DNA of 64,000 bases from Hormiphora californensis (Eukaryota; Ctenophora; Tentaculata; Cydippida; Pleurobrachiidae), in the NCBI GenBank assembly GCA_020137815.1, contig CM035355.1, positions 6,072,850 to 6,136,849 of the forward strand, read 5' to 3'. The position numbers were made by a program, and so were the translations under genes. Of the stretch, positions 1 to 12,603 are shown piece after piece. The notes beneath the pieces are model-generated. The model saw only the letters and a list, made by a program, of their open reading frames with translations. It had not been told where the DNA came from and made no database searches. The first letter of the stretch is position 1. Each line of letters opens with the position of its first letter.

Positions 1-1
1 A

Positions 2-88
2 CTGTCCCAAATGATGACCCGTCTCAGACCTGTAGAAAGCGGAATACCACTTGGAGAGAGCTACACTCCTTCTGAGGAAACTTTTTGA
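2..88 (+). CDS. Possible C-terminal coding fragment at window edge
   Basis: An open frame runs from the first bases of the window to a TGA at 86-88 (28 codons). The composition is not low-complexity (it includes PVESGIPLGESYTPSEE), so it may be the last exon of a gene that starts outside the window. There is nothing to compare it with and no splice acceptor is visible, so it could equally be chance. Product unknown. Confidence 0.25.
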   Translation: MSQMMTRLRPVESGIPLGESYTPSEETF

Positions 89-297
89 CCTCATCCTAAG
101 AACCCCCAAACTCTGATGTGATACCACATTGACCGACTTAGAAAGATCCTTTTCAGCTACTCGGCCAAGTTAATATTATATGTTTATTGTTAAGGTTACA
201 TCGGGAGTTCATGTAAGAAAGGGAGAGTGAGAGAGATGTTAGTTTGTAAATTGTTCGTTTTTGAAAAGTGAGTGAGTAAGAATAATTTGTTAGTTTG

Positions 298-570
298 TTT
301 GTGTCTGAAGAGGGGGAGTCAATAAGCATGAGCAACTCTGTTTGTTGGCTTTTTCCTTTGAGTAGTGTGGTGAGAGGAGGAGGAACTGGTCATCGACGCA
401 GCTCTGATCAGTTGTCTCCTCCATGAACGTTGTTTGTGTCTGAAGAGGGGGAGACAATGAGCATGCTCAATTCTGTTTGTTGTCTCTTTCCTGTGAGTAG
501 TGCGGTGAGAGGAGGAGGAACTGGTTAATGCCGCAGTTCTGATCAGTAATTGTCTCCTCCATGAGCGTTG
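298..570. repeat. Direct tandem duplication, about 135 bp unit, two copies
   Basis: Two consecutive copies begin with TTTGTGTCTGAAGAGGGGGAG-like sequence at 298 and 433, and both run on through GTGAGAGGAGGAGGAACTGG and a GATCAGT...TGTCTCCTCCATGA segment. They differ by scattered substitutions and small indels. I recognise no gene in 100-1340. Confidence 0.8.
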
Positions 571-1378
571 TTTGTTGTGAGAAAGCAAGACACTTTATCG
601 AATCGTTTGAGGGATGTAACTGACGAGTTACACTCTCCTTGAATGAGGAACATAGAGTAACTTTTTGTGTTGATTGAATAGTTTGAGAGGATGCACCCGA
701 TTTTCAGTTTAGGCCTACTGACGGGTTGCATTAACAATTACTGTGATAGTGTTTGAATGATGAAGATAGAGTAACCGTTTTTATACTTAGTACCCGGAGT
801 AAGGGTTGTAGTACTGGCTTTCCACAGGAGAGGGTGGATGTAGGGTACAGTACTATGACACCTACTCATTAATATCATATGTGCATACTTTATATATTAG
901 GATTGTTTAGATGCGTGTTAGCGCCAGTTCGGCGGAGTCAAGTTGTAGCCTTTTAGTTACGCAAACATCACTTGTAGGATCGGTTGTGATTGTGATTGGG
1001 CCCATTAAAACCCATGAAGACCCATTTTCTGCAAGTGATGGTGCAAGTTGTACCAGTCACAAGAGGAGTGAACCATCGAGAGAGTTAGAGAGAGCGCCTG
1101 GAGTTGAGAGAGTGAGACAAAGTTCAATCAACAAGACCGCTATCATAATATTTAGATAACTGGGAAATTGGGAAACATGTTGTATCTTGTTTGACAATTG
1201 ACTTCTCAACCCACCTAAATCCTGTGTGTTTGACCTCTGGTCCCTGACCCCAAAACTACAACTACCTACACCATCATACCAAGAACCCCCATACCCAAGT
1301 GGAGTGCACATCCTTATATTAGGGATTCCAATTACCATTCTCTAGTGACTCAAGTGACTATAATTTAAGTGACTAGTT

Positions 1379-3630
1379 TTAATTTGACGCTACTACGGAT
1401 TTAGGTTTAGCTAGTTTTTGTTTCCCGCCCAGTGTCACTCTCAGTTTTCTAACAGCAGCTAGGTGGATGATGGGGTTCGTTGTAGCAGAGAGGAGAATCA
1501 TCACGTAGGATACCACTATCAGGTTCATATACCCTGGAGAGAGGAGATGTATGCATGTGTTAGTAGGTGTGTTTAGCGAGTTTAGGATCGATCAGGGAAG
1601 AATAATGTCTACGAGACGTGTGTGTAGTACAAAACCACAATGAGGTTTCTAGAACCTGATTAAGTTTAGAAAATGTCTACCACTGTTCTTACCGGTGTGA
1701 TCGAGCCCGATCGTGTCCATAAAGTATGACGAGGGTTCTGTAGCGTTGTTGTTTTGCCCAGATTGGAAGAGGTAGGTGAAGAGAAAGTCAAAACTAAGAC
1801 CCCACCAACACAGATAACAGAGGCAAAATACCCACACCTAGGAAATGTATAGGTAGTAGGAAATGTATAGGTAGAAAGTGATGATACAGCAGTTGGAAAT
1901 TATAGTTCACTCTTTGTTGAGTAAAATTTGAGTACAAATTATTCCGGGATACCCCTACTACTAACCAGTATCAATGTAGCTAGAGCCGAAATAAGAAGTT
2001 GCCGTGTTTTAGTATCAATTTTAATGGACTTCTTGGCTACTGCCTTGTTGATAAGACCCCAATATGTTCCCCTCCTCTTGCCACCATGGTGATTAGCACC
2101 GTCACCATGGTTACCATCGTTGTGATGGGGTTGTAATTGTTGGTGAGTTCCAGCACCCCTCTTTGTCATCTTTCTTCTCGCCTGGTGAAGGAAGAATATA
2201 AGTTGATTCTATAGTTCTTAGCTTTGATAGATAAGGAATTAGACTTTCTCCCGGACCCAGCACGTAGTACGCACCCTATATTTCAGAAGTTCAAACAATA
2301 AACCCGACAGGTGACAAATTCAGACAAAAGAACCTACCATGAATCTTAGTCGGATGTACCCGTACAGTATCACAAGATAGAGCAAGAGAACTGCCACTCC
2401 AGGGATGGCGAAGGGCATGATCATGAATAGAACATGGGACACTATCAGGACTTGGACGTTTCGTGTTAGCTGCGGGACGCGGGTAGGGAAATCAGTATCA
2501 GTATCAGTCGGACACGTTTGTATCAAATTAAGTACTAATTAAATTAAATTAATAATTAATTTAAATAAATTACTATTGATAAGTTTTTACCTGGTGAAGT
2601 GACCAGTTGCACAAAGCTACGTGCGTTAGGTAGTGGTAAGTAACGCCCTTGAAGTAGGGCATTATCGAGATCAGGATATTGACAACCCAAACACCACCTA
2701 ATATGGAAGAGGTTGTTGTTTTAACCATATATGGTCATATAACGTGACCCACCATATAAGGGCATGATAACATACTCACCTAACACGCAGTAAAGAACTG
2801 AACGGTTGCCTGTGATCCGGTGGTACTTAAAGGGAAACTGTATGGCGATCATACGGGTAGCAGAGATTAGAAGGACGATGATGATGCTTACCCTTACCGT
2901 CACACTGAACACGATTCCTGTGAAACATGGAGTAACATAACTAGTGATATTTTGTTAATTTGTGAAACAGGAGGAGGGAAAATTAGGAAAAAGCAATTTG
3001 CCAACCTTCGACGAAACCCACGGCCCCACCATTGAAATTTATGAAGATCTTGTTTTTATCATTAATTTTTCATTAGGATTTAGGAAGAAAACACAACTAT
3101 CCCCCGGCCCCACAAGTAAAGTTTATTAAAATGATCTCAATTACATTACTTCTTACCTACGATATTACAGAGAAAGGCAGCGGGGACACTGCTTGTTGAG
3201 AACTTCCTTCCATTTACCAGGGTTATCGCAGATAGGGACATGGGCAGAACGGTGTAGAGCAGGTCACTAACAGATAAACTGAGGGTGTATTTGTTGAGTA
3301 ACTGGGGTGGGAAAATGTTAACAAGGTTGGGACAATTATGGACGTTATTTACATGATTTAGTGAGACCAATGTCGTCTAAATGTTAGTACGGAGGTCTGA
3401 GAGCAATCAGTAGTAAAACTCAGCACGAACGACTACAAATTACAAGTTGAAACCTACCATAAGATGAGAATCAAGGTTGGATTTGCTTTATTCTGTTTCC
3501 GTCCCCTCAGGAGGATCACAGTTCTCATTAGTTTGATGTTAAGTAGGACTGATGTCACGATAAGAACGAATATCACCACACTAACCACCTCATCAAAAAC
3601 ATCACCCTCTCCTCCGTGAAACTTCCACGG
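1379..3630 (-). CDS. Rhodopsin-family (class A) GPCR, eight coding exons, 5' end missing
   Basis: Seven-transmembrane receptor, presumably plasma-membrane; ligand unknown. Exons (minus): 3630-3458, 3278-3157, 2917-2780, 2697-2591, 2469-2338, 2181-1966, 1837-1693, 1533-1379. All junctions are GT-AG and phases agree, giving 395 residues to a TAA. TM1 is near residues 15-35. TM2 carries LSVSDLL with the class A Asp at 63. Cys95 opens TM3, which ends in TRM (119-121) where DRY is usual. Trp148 is the TM4 Trp, and Cys174 in loop 2 would pair with Cys95. TM5 holds Pro203. TM6 has CWWG (306-309) instead of CWxP, and TM7 has NPIIH (364-368) instead of NPxxY. The third intracellular loop is His/Gly/Asn-rich. 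The frame before residue 1 is closed by a stop behind the acceptor at 3631-3632, so the start-bearing exon lies upstream. One weak candidate is an ATG directly before a GTAGGT donor near 4702. Confident on class, not on ligand family. Confidence 0.8.
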
Positions 3631-4255
3631 CTGAAATGGAGGTGGTGGTTAGCGGTGAGACTTGCCCGATAAATGGAGCTTGAGCATCGACTAGTTAGGT
3701 ATCGATGCAAGTTTTAATGAAAACAGCAGAGGATTACACTCCCAAGCCGAGTAGAGGAGCTAGTTGTGAAAATAGTTTAAGAATTAGCAAAATCATGACA
3801 AATAGCACAGCAGAGAGACAACCCAACCCTCAGCCTCACTCAAAATGAGAGGAGTTGTAAGGGGTACTCAACAAGAGAGGAGGGTCTTGTATTGTGTATA
3901 ACATTGTGTGTACTATAATACTGTGGTACGCACATAAGACAGCTCAACCCCCATCTAATATCGATTGCCTAACGACGCCCACCTTTTCAGTTTCTAAAAC
4001 ATATTCTAGACTATCTACTATAGAGTATCTAGTGTCTAGCTAGATACAGTATCTAGTTAGCACCTTTTTCTTAGAAAGTATGGCCATGATTTGTCACAGA
4101 ATAGAAATCGATAACTACAGATATATCACATATATAACAGAGGAAATAGGAAAGGATGGTTTTTTGTAGAGAACTTATGGGAAAGAAAATCGGCTGATTT
4201 ATATGTCGTTCGTTGTGTAACTTTTAACCGCAATGGTATCGTTTACACCAAAGAG

Positions 4256-4480
4256 ACAGATAGATAGATAGATGGCGAGGAAGAAGAGGAGAGAGATAGG
4301 GATAGAGAGATAGACAGATAGACAGATAGATAGATGGCTAGGAAGAGGAGGAGATAGATAGATAGATGGCTAGACAGATAGATAGATAGATGGCTAGGAA
4401 GAGGAGGAGAGAGATAGGGATAGAGAGGGAGACATATAGATAGATAGATAGACAGGGCGAGAAGGAGAGATAGAGAAGAG
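4256..4480. repeat. GATA/GACA microsatellite, imperfect
   Basis: Runs of GATAGATAGATGG and GACAGATAGATAGATGG are separated by AGGAAGAGGAGGAGA-type spacers. A longer period, about 45 nt, repeats the spacer three times. Confidence 0.85.
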
Positions 4481-7400
4481 ATAGAGGGATGAGAGGCCTA
4501 TAGAGGGAGACAGCTCATCAGGAAGACAGCTCATCAGGAAAAGGTTGTGGTGAAATTAGTACTACAACTATGCGAATACTACTAGGCTACTGACTACTCT
4601 TTATTATAGATATTCGGATATAGATATCCTAAAATATGGAAATTTTAGGGAGCTCCACATTCACAAGAGAACAATAAAACAAAAAACGTATAGAAACCTA
4701 CCATTTTAAGTCAAGATTGAAGTTTGACGGTTCGAGTATTATGAACGAAGAGGATCTAGTTTGACTTTGAGTTCAAGGCAAAGTTACGTGTACCACATTA
4801 CAAAGTACTGTTAAAAGGTCATTACTGTTCTATAGGTCATTATATTTATAGAAATTCTAATTCTCTCTTTTTATCTCTCCTATAGAAACTCTAATTCTCT
4901 CTCTTTATCTCTCCTATAGAAACTCTAATTCTCTCTCTTTATCTCTCCATCTATTCCTTTCTCTCACTATATAGTACTCATCTTCAATAAGCTTTCAAGT
5001 GCTACTATTATATTGCGAGAGAATGAAGTAGATAATAGAGCTCTATAGTTGGATTGAAAAAGAACTAATGCTAGGAGTTTAATAGTGACGTAGAGAGGTC
5101 TAAAAATTTAATGCATCGATCAGCAAGTCATATATGTAGTTCAACATTGAGCACAAGTCGGTAATTGCTCGATTTTCAGGGCTTAATGGGACGATAAATC
5201 GGTTGTGAATTATATGGAACAATCCAATCTAGAGAGATCACCAATTGCTTTCCAGTTTCCAGTTTCCAGAAGGAACGAAAGGGAAAATTCTTCACTAAAG
5301 AAGCATTAGATAGCATCGTGTCACTTTGGTGTGTATGTCGAACTCTGTCAGAGCATCGTCACTATCTCGTGTATGGAACTGCAGTACAACACGGAAAACA
5401 ATGATTATCTCAAGAAATTGCAACAGCTGGTATCTGGCAAGTAACTACAAATGAGAGAATGATGTCAACTCAACTTCGGTAGTGCATTACCAATAAAAAG
5501 TGAGTGAGTAAGTCATATCTCATAAAGGCAGAAGTAGAGACTGAGAGACATAGGGAAAGACATAGAGAGAGACATAGACTAGAGAGAGAGGCAGAGAGAC
5601 AGAGAGAGGAAGAGAAATATATTTTCCATGTGCATAAGGATGTGTCTTTTGTATGAGGTATTCCTTTATCGAAAAGAGAGAGAGAGTATTCAAGTTGTAT
5701 ATTCGGAGAGCTCTGAATAAGTGGCTAATAATGCTGGGAAAACGGCAAGAAATGGGCTGGAGAGTTTTTCCCATTGCAGAAGGAAACGAACAAATAAATA
5801 GACAGAAAAAGACACTCCCAGTCCCACGACTATCTCAAAATTCTCTGTTATGGAATATGGAGCGCTTAATTCACGTAGCGGTAGTCTTCAAACGCCATGC
5901 ACTACATACAAGCCAAGCAGCAAGTATAATATACGGTATATTCATAAACCTTCCTCTACGCATGTGTATAGCACTCTAATTTGTTTGAACATATTCAAGA
6001 ATGGGGAAAAAAGGAAAACATATATGTTCGCTAATAAGCCGGCATAACCGGACTAATTAATTGACCCGTTTAACGGGGTTTTATATCCCTGGAAATATGA
6101 GGCTTTGATGACCCAACCGACATATGATCACTGTTAGAGCATTGACCTGACAGCATGATATCCCCGCCACATATTCATATAAAGGACCGGGGCAGCACGC
6201 GGTACGTGCCGGCAACTAAAATAGCGGGGTAGGCCTGATATGATAATGATTATATAATATGTGATCCAAGCATGTCATGCATCAGCATCATATTCATAGG
6301 ATCTGAAACTGTGAACAAACTGAAACCAAAAGTCATGCTGAACTAGTTTCATGCTGTGCTGTAGTGTAGTGTTTTTTTCAAACCCGGGGAAGGAGGGTCG
6401 AACAACTGCAGTGCTAGTTGACGCGTTGCAACTTACATTTTCATCATGGGTTGTGTTGGTTGTGTTGTGAACGGCAACGGGCATCAAAGCATTGAATTCT
6501 GCAGGGACGCTTGTTGTTGAGTAAAGGGAAGCACTGAAGCAGGGGAATCAAGTCCAAAACTTAGTATGGCGGTTAAGTAATAGTGTTTCAGTCGCTGATT
6601 CAGAGGTCTTGGTAATTTTAATTTTAGGCGTGGCTAGGTTGTAAATTTAGTTTTCATATTGACACGCCTTAAAAAGTAAACGGTTTTTTTCCAAAATGAA
6701 AATACCAAATTAAATAGCATTAACAAAAAATACAGGCTAAAGCTAACTGCATCATACTCATAATACTCATAATATGTACTAATTTTTGGTTTTGCCTTTC
6801 TCTCTTACTCTCTCACCCTCCTCTCACCCTACTCCCCTCTCCTTCGCTCTCTCCCATCTTCTTTTCTCTCCAATTGATTGCATTGTACATCACGCAGCAC
6901 GTCAATGATCGTAGAACGACAGAAAAAGTTGCCCGGTAATTGAATTTGAACCCCGCGGCTGATCTCAAACTCCTTTTTACGGATGTCAGTGACATGGACA
7001 ATTTACAAACGTGTCGCATCCTGATTACTCTTGGATTAACTTTTTCTCTCTAATCTCTCTATCTGTCCATCTATTTCTTCACATTTTCGGTGATACAAAA
7101 GGGGAAGTCACTCATAACAGATTTTACCCAAACCTCCTTCAAGCATATTAATTATTATAACCCTCTAAGGAGGCTTTAGGGTTCATGGTGTACGCTACAC
7201 TGTACAGTGTACACAGAGCATGTAATGAAACTATTCCAAACAGATAAGAGAGAATCTTTAAATACAAAGCTACCTATCACAAATTTCAGAGGAATTGCCA
7301 ATAAATTGTAATTTGGAAAGTTAGCGGGAAATTATTCGCATATTGCAATTTGCAATTAACTGCAATTAGTTCAATCAGCTCTACGTGATGTCAATTATAT

Positions 7401-9074
7401 TTGATTGTGAGCAGAAAGAGGAAGAGAAGGTAAAACTTATCGCACTAAAATAGAGATGGTTTTGTGTTTATTTGATTATTATCGATTTAAATATATGCAC
7501 AGTCATTTGGATACCGAATCCGATTAGAATTCAGATTATTTCTCACGGAAACATATATTAGGTCACTCTGTAATAATTATGAAATAACTAACTTCCTGCG
7601 CTCGAAAATATCTAGAAATTAGTTCCCTAAATAATGCTGATACAGGATATTATAATTTATAATTGAAGCCACAAAATTAATTTATCCCAGCAAATTATAT
7701 AAAGTATCAGTATGTGTAGTAATAATCGGATAGAACAAAGAGAGCGGGGGAAATAAAAAGAGGGACGTGAGCGAATGAGACAGAGAGGGAGTGGGATCGA
7801 AGAGAAAAAGAGAAATATTATGAAGGAGTAACACAAAAGCCTGGAAATGGTTTCCGGAAGAACGCGTGATAACAAAGACCAGGCCATGACGACAGATGAA
7901 ATTTGTATAGAACGTAACTTTCATATTCTTTCTTTTCTCTCTCAATGTCTCTCTCTGGAATTCTCCCTCCTCTAAAAACTGCATTCATCCCTATATCAGG
8001 ATAAACTTTACCGATTTACTAGTATTCTTTTCCAAGCATTCCTTTCCAATATACAGAATACTTCCCTAAAAACGGAGCTAAATCAGCTAACTATTAACTA
8101 GCTCGGAACTCAGAAGACAACTCAGTAAATTACTTGTTCTTTTGTCCAACCTTCCTTACTCAATGGCATGTCTGTTCAACTGAACTTCATTGAAAATGAA
8201 CAATAGTGCTAATAATAGATCATCTCATAAAGAAAGGGGGTTGCGGAAGTAATGGGAGACACGTGAGAACTCTCTAAAATTAAAAAGGGAGCAGTAATAT
8301 AATAGCGCACTCGTTATGATATAATAGTCGTGAAGCGATAATGGCTCTATAACTAGCCGTCACTTATCAGGTGGTAATGGTTATCTGCTTCTATATAGGG
8401 ATAGGAAATTAGTCACCAGACTAAAAATATAAGCTAGTTTAAAACAGTTGCAGTGCTGTAGTAGAGATTAGGCCACGCGACGCAGAGGCCTTTTCCACTG
8501 TTTTTAATGTACAGATGTACAGCATTAAGCCGAGATAATTAGTAATTACAATCGAGAGGTAATTATGGTACCTGTCAATGTACTACAGTAATCATGCAGT
8601 CCAGCTGTCAAGAGTGACACAATGCATAGAATTTAGATTAATTACTGATAATTACACCCCATTATGAATGGTCCAGACGTACCTTATCCAGAAGCGAATT
8701 AATTGTTCAAGGAGAGGGAGGTAGGGGAGGGAGAAAGATAGGAAGATAGAGTAGGGACATGCTAAGATATTAATGTTTGAAGGGAGAAGGTCCTCAAGGA
8801 TTAAAGAATGAACCTGACAAGTCCTAAAAGAGGCGCCATTACTTCGATATAAGTAGGCTAAAACGACGTCCAAGTACCGGTGTTATAGAGGTGGTGGGAA
8901 GGGGCAAGGGTTACGGTTAAGGGATGGGGACTTCTGATAAAAAAGTGGAAACCCCGCGACCCGGGTCTCTTGAAACATCTAAAAACCTAGATAACTACAC
9001 AAAAGAGGGGGCATAGGGGAGGAGAAGTCGAGTTAATAATCAGCACATTCAAAATGGAAACAGTAATTTAGCCG

Positions 9075-9137
9075 ATACCCCGATTTAACGGACAAAACCC
9101 TTTCCCCCGCGGGTGCCGTTAAATCGGGGCCCAACTG
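9075..9137. mobile_element. Short MITE remnant (CCCCGATTTA family)
   Basis: Only the inner part of the left end survives (CCCCGATTTAACGGACAAAA). The right end is complete, with GTTAAATCGGGGCCCAACTG followed by TA. It belongs to the same family as the copies at 13917, 33345, 38021 and 41956. Confidence 0.7.
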
Positions 9138-10367
9138 TATATAGGCTGATGATGACAGAGAGAGAGAAAGAGCTGAGAGAGGAAGATCAGAGATAAAGAT
9201 AGAAAGATCAGGGGTTCAGGGAGAGAGAGGAAGAGAGAAAGCCAGAGAACAAGGAAAATAAACTCACTGGTGCAGATGACTTTGCACTTCATTTCTGGAG
9301 GCACTTAAGTCATATAAAATTAGTGAGGCGGTGAACGATAATCTGTGGCCGCACTTCCTTTAAATTTGATGACTCGATAAACGTGCTAATATTGTGGTAA
9401 ACATTCCGATATAATGGTTTCTGGTATGTCCTATAATAATAGCAAGGGCGGGGACTGATACGATACATTATCGAAAGAGGGCACGCGTGCACGTTCAATG
9501 CTGGACACATATAATTGATTCTAGCCAACAGCCGAAAGATTCTGAACCAGTTTTGTGGTTGCTGATATTGTCTATCACCGCAATCTTATAATGTTTTATC
9601 GACACTTAAATTCATTGAGTACTTGTCTAGTTTCAACACCAACCCATCCTTTCAGTTCTCAGAAAAGTTTTCTGAGAGTAATAATAAAACATGAGCAATT
9701 GAAAACAGTGGGACTAATCGGCTACATTCATTTGCCAACCACTAGAAAAAGCTGTGTTGGCGATAAAAAGGCATTAAGCTGAATTGAGAGCGTTATTAAT
9801 AAGTCAGGGACTGGTGTTTGAACAAGATCACGAAGGGTCAGCCCTCGACTCCCCCTAAATCTGTTCTAGTGTATAATCTGGTGTTTTTTCCGTGATGGCC
9901 CAAACATTTCCGAATAGCTAATGAGCTAGAACGGGGCTAGAACCCAAAAAGACCCAAACCGAGAACCCAAAATAATGCCAAGGACAGTTAAAATGAGTAC
10001 AAGAAAATGTAATGTATTTCTTGTATTTGAAAGACTGACAACGACTACTTTTATTACATGCGCGTCGTATGTCGGCCGCGCGCTAGGGAGGACAGAGAAG
10101 TGCAGCCACAAATTGAGCAGTAAAATGGAAAACAGACGTGCTATTTACGGTCGGGAGAATGAAAAATAATATCTTTATAAATAACATAAAAACGAATTTA
10201 TATCAAAAAAGAGTCCAGTACATGCTCTAGTTAAAAAGTCTTTGCAGCATTCTGCTTTTTATAACTGTAGTACGCTTTAAACGCTTTAAAAAGTTCGAAA
10301 TATATGCTAAATCGATAATTGTAACAGTTAGTGGTCGATCTGAGTCAAGAGTTTTTCTGGTGGTGTA

Positions 10368-12364
10368 TTATTCAACAACTAGTTCCATCGCATCAAACTT
10401 TTTGAAGTCAGATTCGTGTTCTTCAACCCACCGCTCATACGCCTGAAAGAAAAACAGGGGGTTGTAAGGGTGTAGGGTACAAACAAAACCTGACAGGAAA
10501 TAGGTGACATAACTGATACTAAATAAACAAACAAACAATACAATACAGAAAGAGAGGATCTCTAAGAGAGAATAATGAGACAAAACACCATCATTACCTC
10601 TTCGTTTATTGCAGTTGGGGGATCACGTTGTTTAGTTTTCCTCCCTGCTGTCTCTGCAATAGAACAATCCTCACTCAGCGGATACATCGAATATCCCTCC
10701 TCTTCTCTCTCCTCCTCTTCCTCCTCATCATCTTCTTTTTCTTCTTCTGTCTGTTTAGGTTTGAAAACTTGCCGTACAGGGGTACGCAGCTGTGATTTAA
10801 ACCGTTTCGCTTTTGGAGGTTCAGGTTTCTCGGCAGTCTTGGATTTGATGTGAGGTTTTAGAGCTAGTCTTGAACTGTTCCCTGATTTGTTGTTTGAGAT
10901 GGGTGTCAGGTTACACTCAAATAGGTTCATACTTCGTTCCAACTCTTCTAGTTTACCATCCTGTACTGAGGGAGTGGAGGGCGTAGTGGGAGGAGGAGTT
11001 TCTGCTGATTTTGTTCGACGTTTCCGTTTGGCGAGGAGGAAGCTACAGATTGAGAGATCATTTTCCTCATTTCCAACCTGGATCTCCAAATCAGTAGACG
11101 CCTTCTTAGCGGGGGATTTGTAGATTGGGATACGGGATTCTTTCTCCATTTTGGTGATTAATGAGTCCATTTCTCGTTCTTTGTCTGCAGTATTGATGTG
11201 TTTCTTGGGTCGCAAACTCCTAGAACTACAATTCCTAGATTTATCTCCATCATCTGACTTATCAAGAGGCGCTTTGAACTCTTTGAAATCACCTTCCATT
11301 TCAGGTGTTTTAGGATCCTGAAGCAAGTTTGAAGCAGGTGTTTGTAAGGAGTCTACCCAATCAGCAACATGCTTCTTTTTCTGTTTGCTGTTGTATAATT
11401 TTAACACTGTTTCAGGCTCCCCTGTGGTGAGAGATTTCCTGCTACCAACTGTGTACACCACACCAGCAGAGGTTTCCTTGACAGGTACAGGTGTAGGTTC
11501 AGTCACAGGTACAGGTGTAGGTGAAAGTGGAGGTTCGGCTAGCACAGGTACAGGTGTAGGTTCAGTCACAGGTACAGGTTCAGCTGAAAGAACAGGTGTA
11601 GGTGAAAGTGGAGGTTCGGCTAGCACAGGTACAGGTGTAGGTTCAGCCACAGGTACAGGTGTAGGTTCAGCCACAGGTGTAGGTGCAGACTCGGTAGTAG
11701 GTGCAGGTTCATCCATAGGCACATGTTCAATGGGAACTGATTCAGCTACAGATGCAGGTTCGGTAGAAGATGCAGGTACTGGTCCAGATTTAGCTACTGG
11801 TGCTGGTTTTGTAGTAGTAGCTATAGGTTTAGTGGACTCCGATGTATCAGGTTCAGGTTCAGGTGAAGGCTGTTTGGGAACAGGTTCCGATTCTCCTACA
11901 TCTTGTAGTGGTTCTGAACTGGGTACATCAGGTTCTTGTTTCCTTTTTCCTCTACCACCCTTCTTAGCTTTCTTCTCGGTCTCCTTCACAGCTGATTCAA
12001 CCGCTTTCCTCTTCCTTCCTCTCCCCTTTCCCTTGTCCTCTGTCACACTGGGAATACTTTCAACAGGGGCAATTAGTGAGGGATCTGGTTCAAGAGGGTT
12101 CACTGTGTCCGGTAGCTGTTTCCTAGCTCTCAAACTCCTTCCGGAAACCACTTCATCCTTTGGAGGTGACGTGTTGAATGTCTCTTTTATTCTCTCAACT
12201 TTAGTCTTGGGAATCTCAAGTTTTGGTGTTTCCAACTTCTTCCTCCCTTTTTTGGTGGGTTTCTTGGTAGCAGGGGTGTTGGCAGGTCCTGATGATGAGG
12301 TTGAGGTGCGAAGGGGTCGACCCTTCTCAGGGGAGGTTCCTCGGTTCCCCCTTAGTCTTACCAT
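10368..12364 (-). CDS. CDCA5: Sororin-like sister-chromatid cohesion regulator
   Basis: Sororin stabilises cohesin on replicated chromatin by opposing WAPL through PDS5; it acts in the nucleus until mitosis. Exon 1 is 12364-10598 and exon 2 is 10442-10368, joined in phase 0 (GAAGAG|GTAATG ... TTTCAG|GCG), 613 residues. The last 24 residues, ending FDAMELVVE, match the sororin C-terminal box with its ...FDLLVE-type ending. The rest is basic, Ser/Pro-rich and disordered-looking with many S/T-P sites. Residues ~225-296 are a decayed tandem repeat of PTPVPV and AEPPLSPTPV blocks, and an acidic run (EEEKEDDEEEEEE) lies near the end. At 613 residues it is much longer than the ~250-residue vertebrate protein, mainly through the repeat and basic segments. 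I see no KEN box or FGF motif. The ATG abuts a CCTAG acceptor at 12365-12369. It lies 239 nt downstream of DcpS on the same strand. Confidence 0.8.
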
Positions 12365-12603
12365 CTAGGTGGGATGGGGGAGTTTGGTGATTAGGGAAGC
12401 CGGCAGAAGGGGGGATAAAGGAGGGGGAGTGGGAAAGAAAACACAGTTCTGCCATAAAATAATCAATAATTTACACACACTCCTTCGAATGAAATTTCTA
12501 AAAAAAAACCCAAACTCCCTATAATAGCCTGATATGTGACAGTCAACTCTGAAAAATATTGCAATTTCAATTAATACAGCCCTACTAGCTTACGAGAGAT
12601 GTT

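Larger units (their letters stand above)
3640..10360. other. Gene-poor stretch with simple repeats
   Basis: I find no supported gene here. It holds a GATA/GACA-type microsatellite (4256-4480), three copies of a ~35 bp CT-rich unit containing TATAGAAACTCTAATTCTCT (4855-4955), GA-rich tracts near 5527-5625, 8700-8750 and 9155-9245, and one MITE fragment at 9075-9137. Open frames of 60-110 codons here have no recognisable domains, and many are purine or pyrimidine tracts read through. Confidence 0.6.

Noticed and set aside
911-1159. 82-codon frame on the plus strand
   Set aside because: No domain, unremarkable composition and no splice context; it abuts the 3' side of the GPCR on the other strand.
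3790-3900. Possible GPCR first exon with an NSS glycosylation site (ATG near 3901, donor GTGAGG)
   Set aside because: Its exit phase (2) does not match the phase 0 needed at the acceptor 3631-3632, so I left the N-terminus unresolved.
11385-12368. 327-codon plus-strand frame rich in TGTGVG
   Set aside because: It is the complement of the sororin Pro/Val repeat; composition follows from the opposite strand and there is no initiation or domain evidence.
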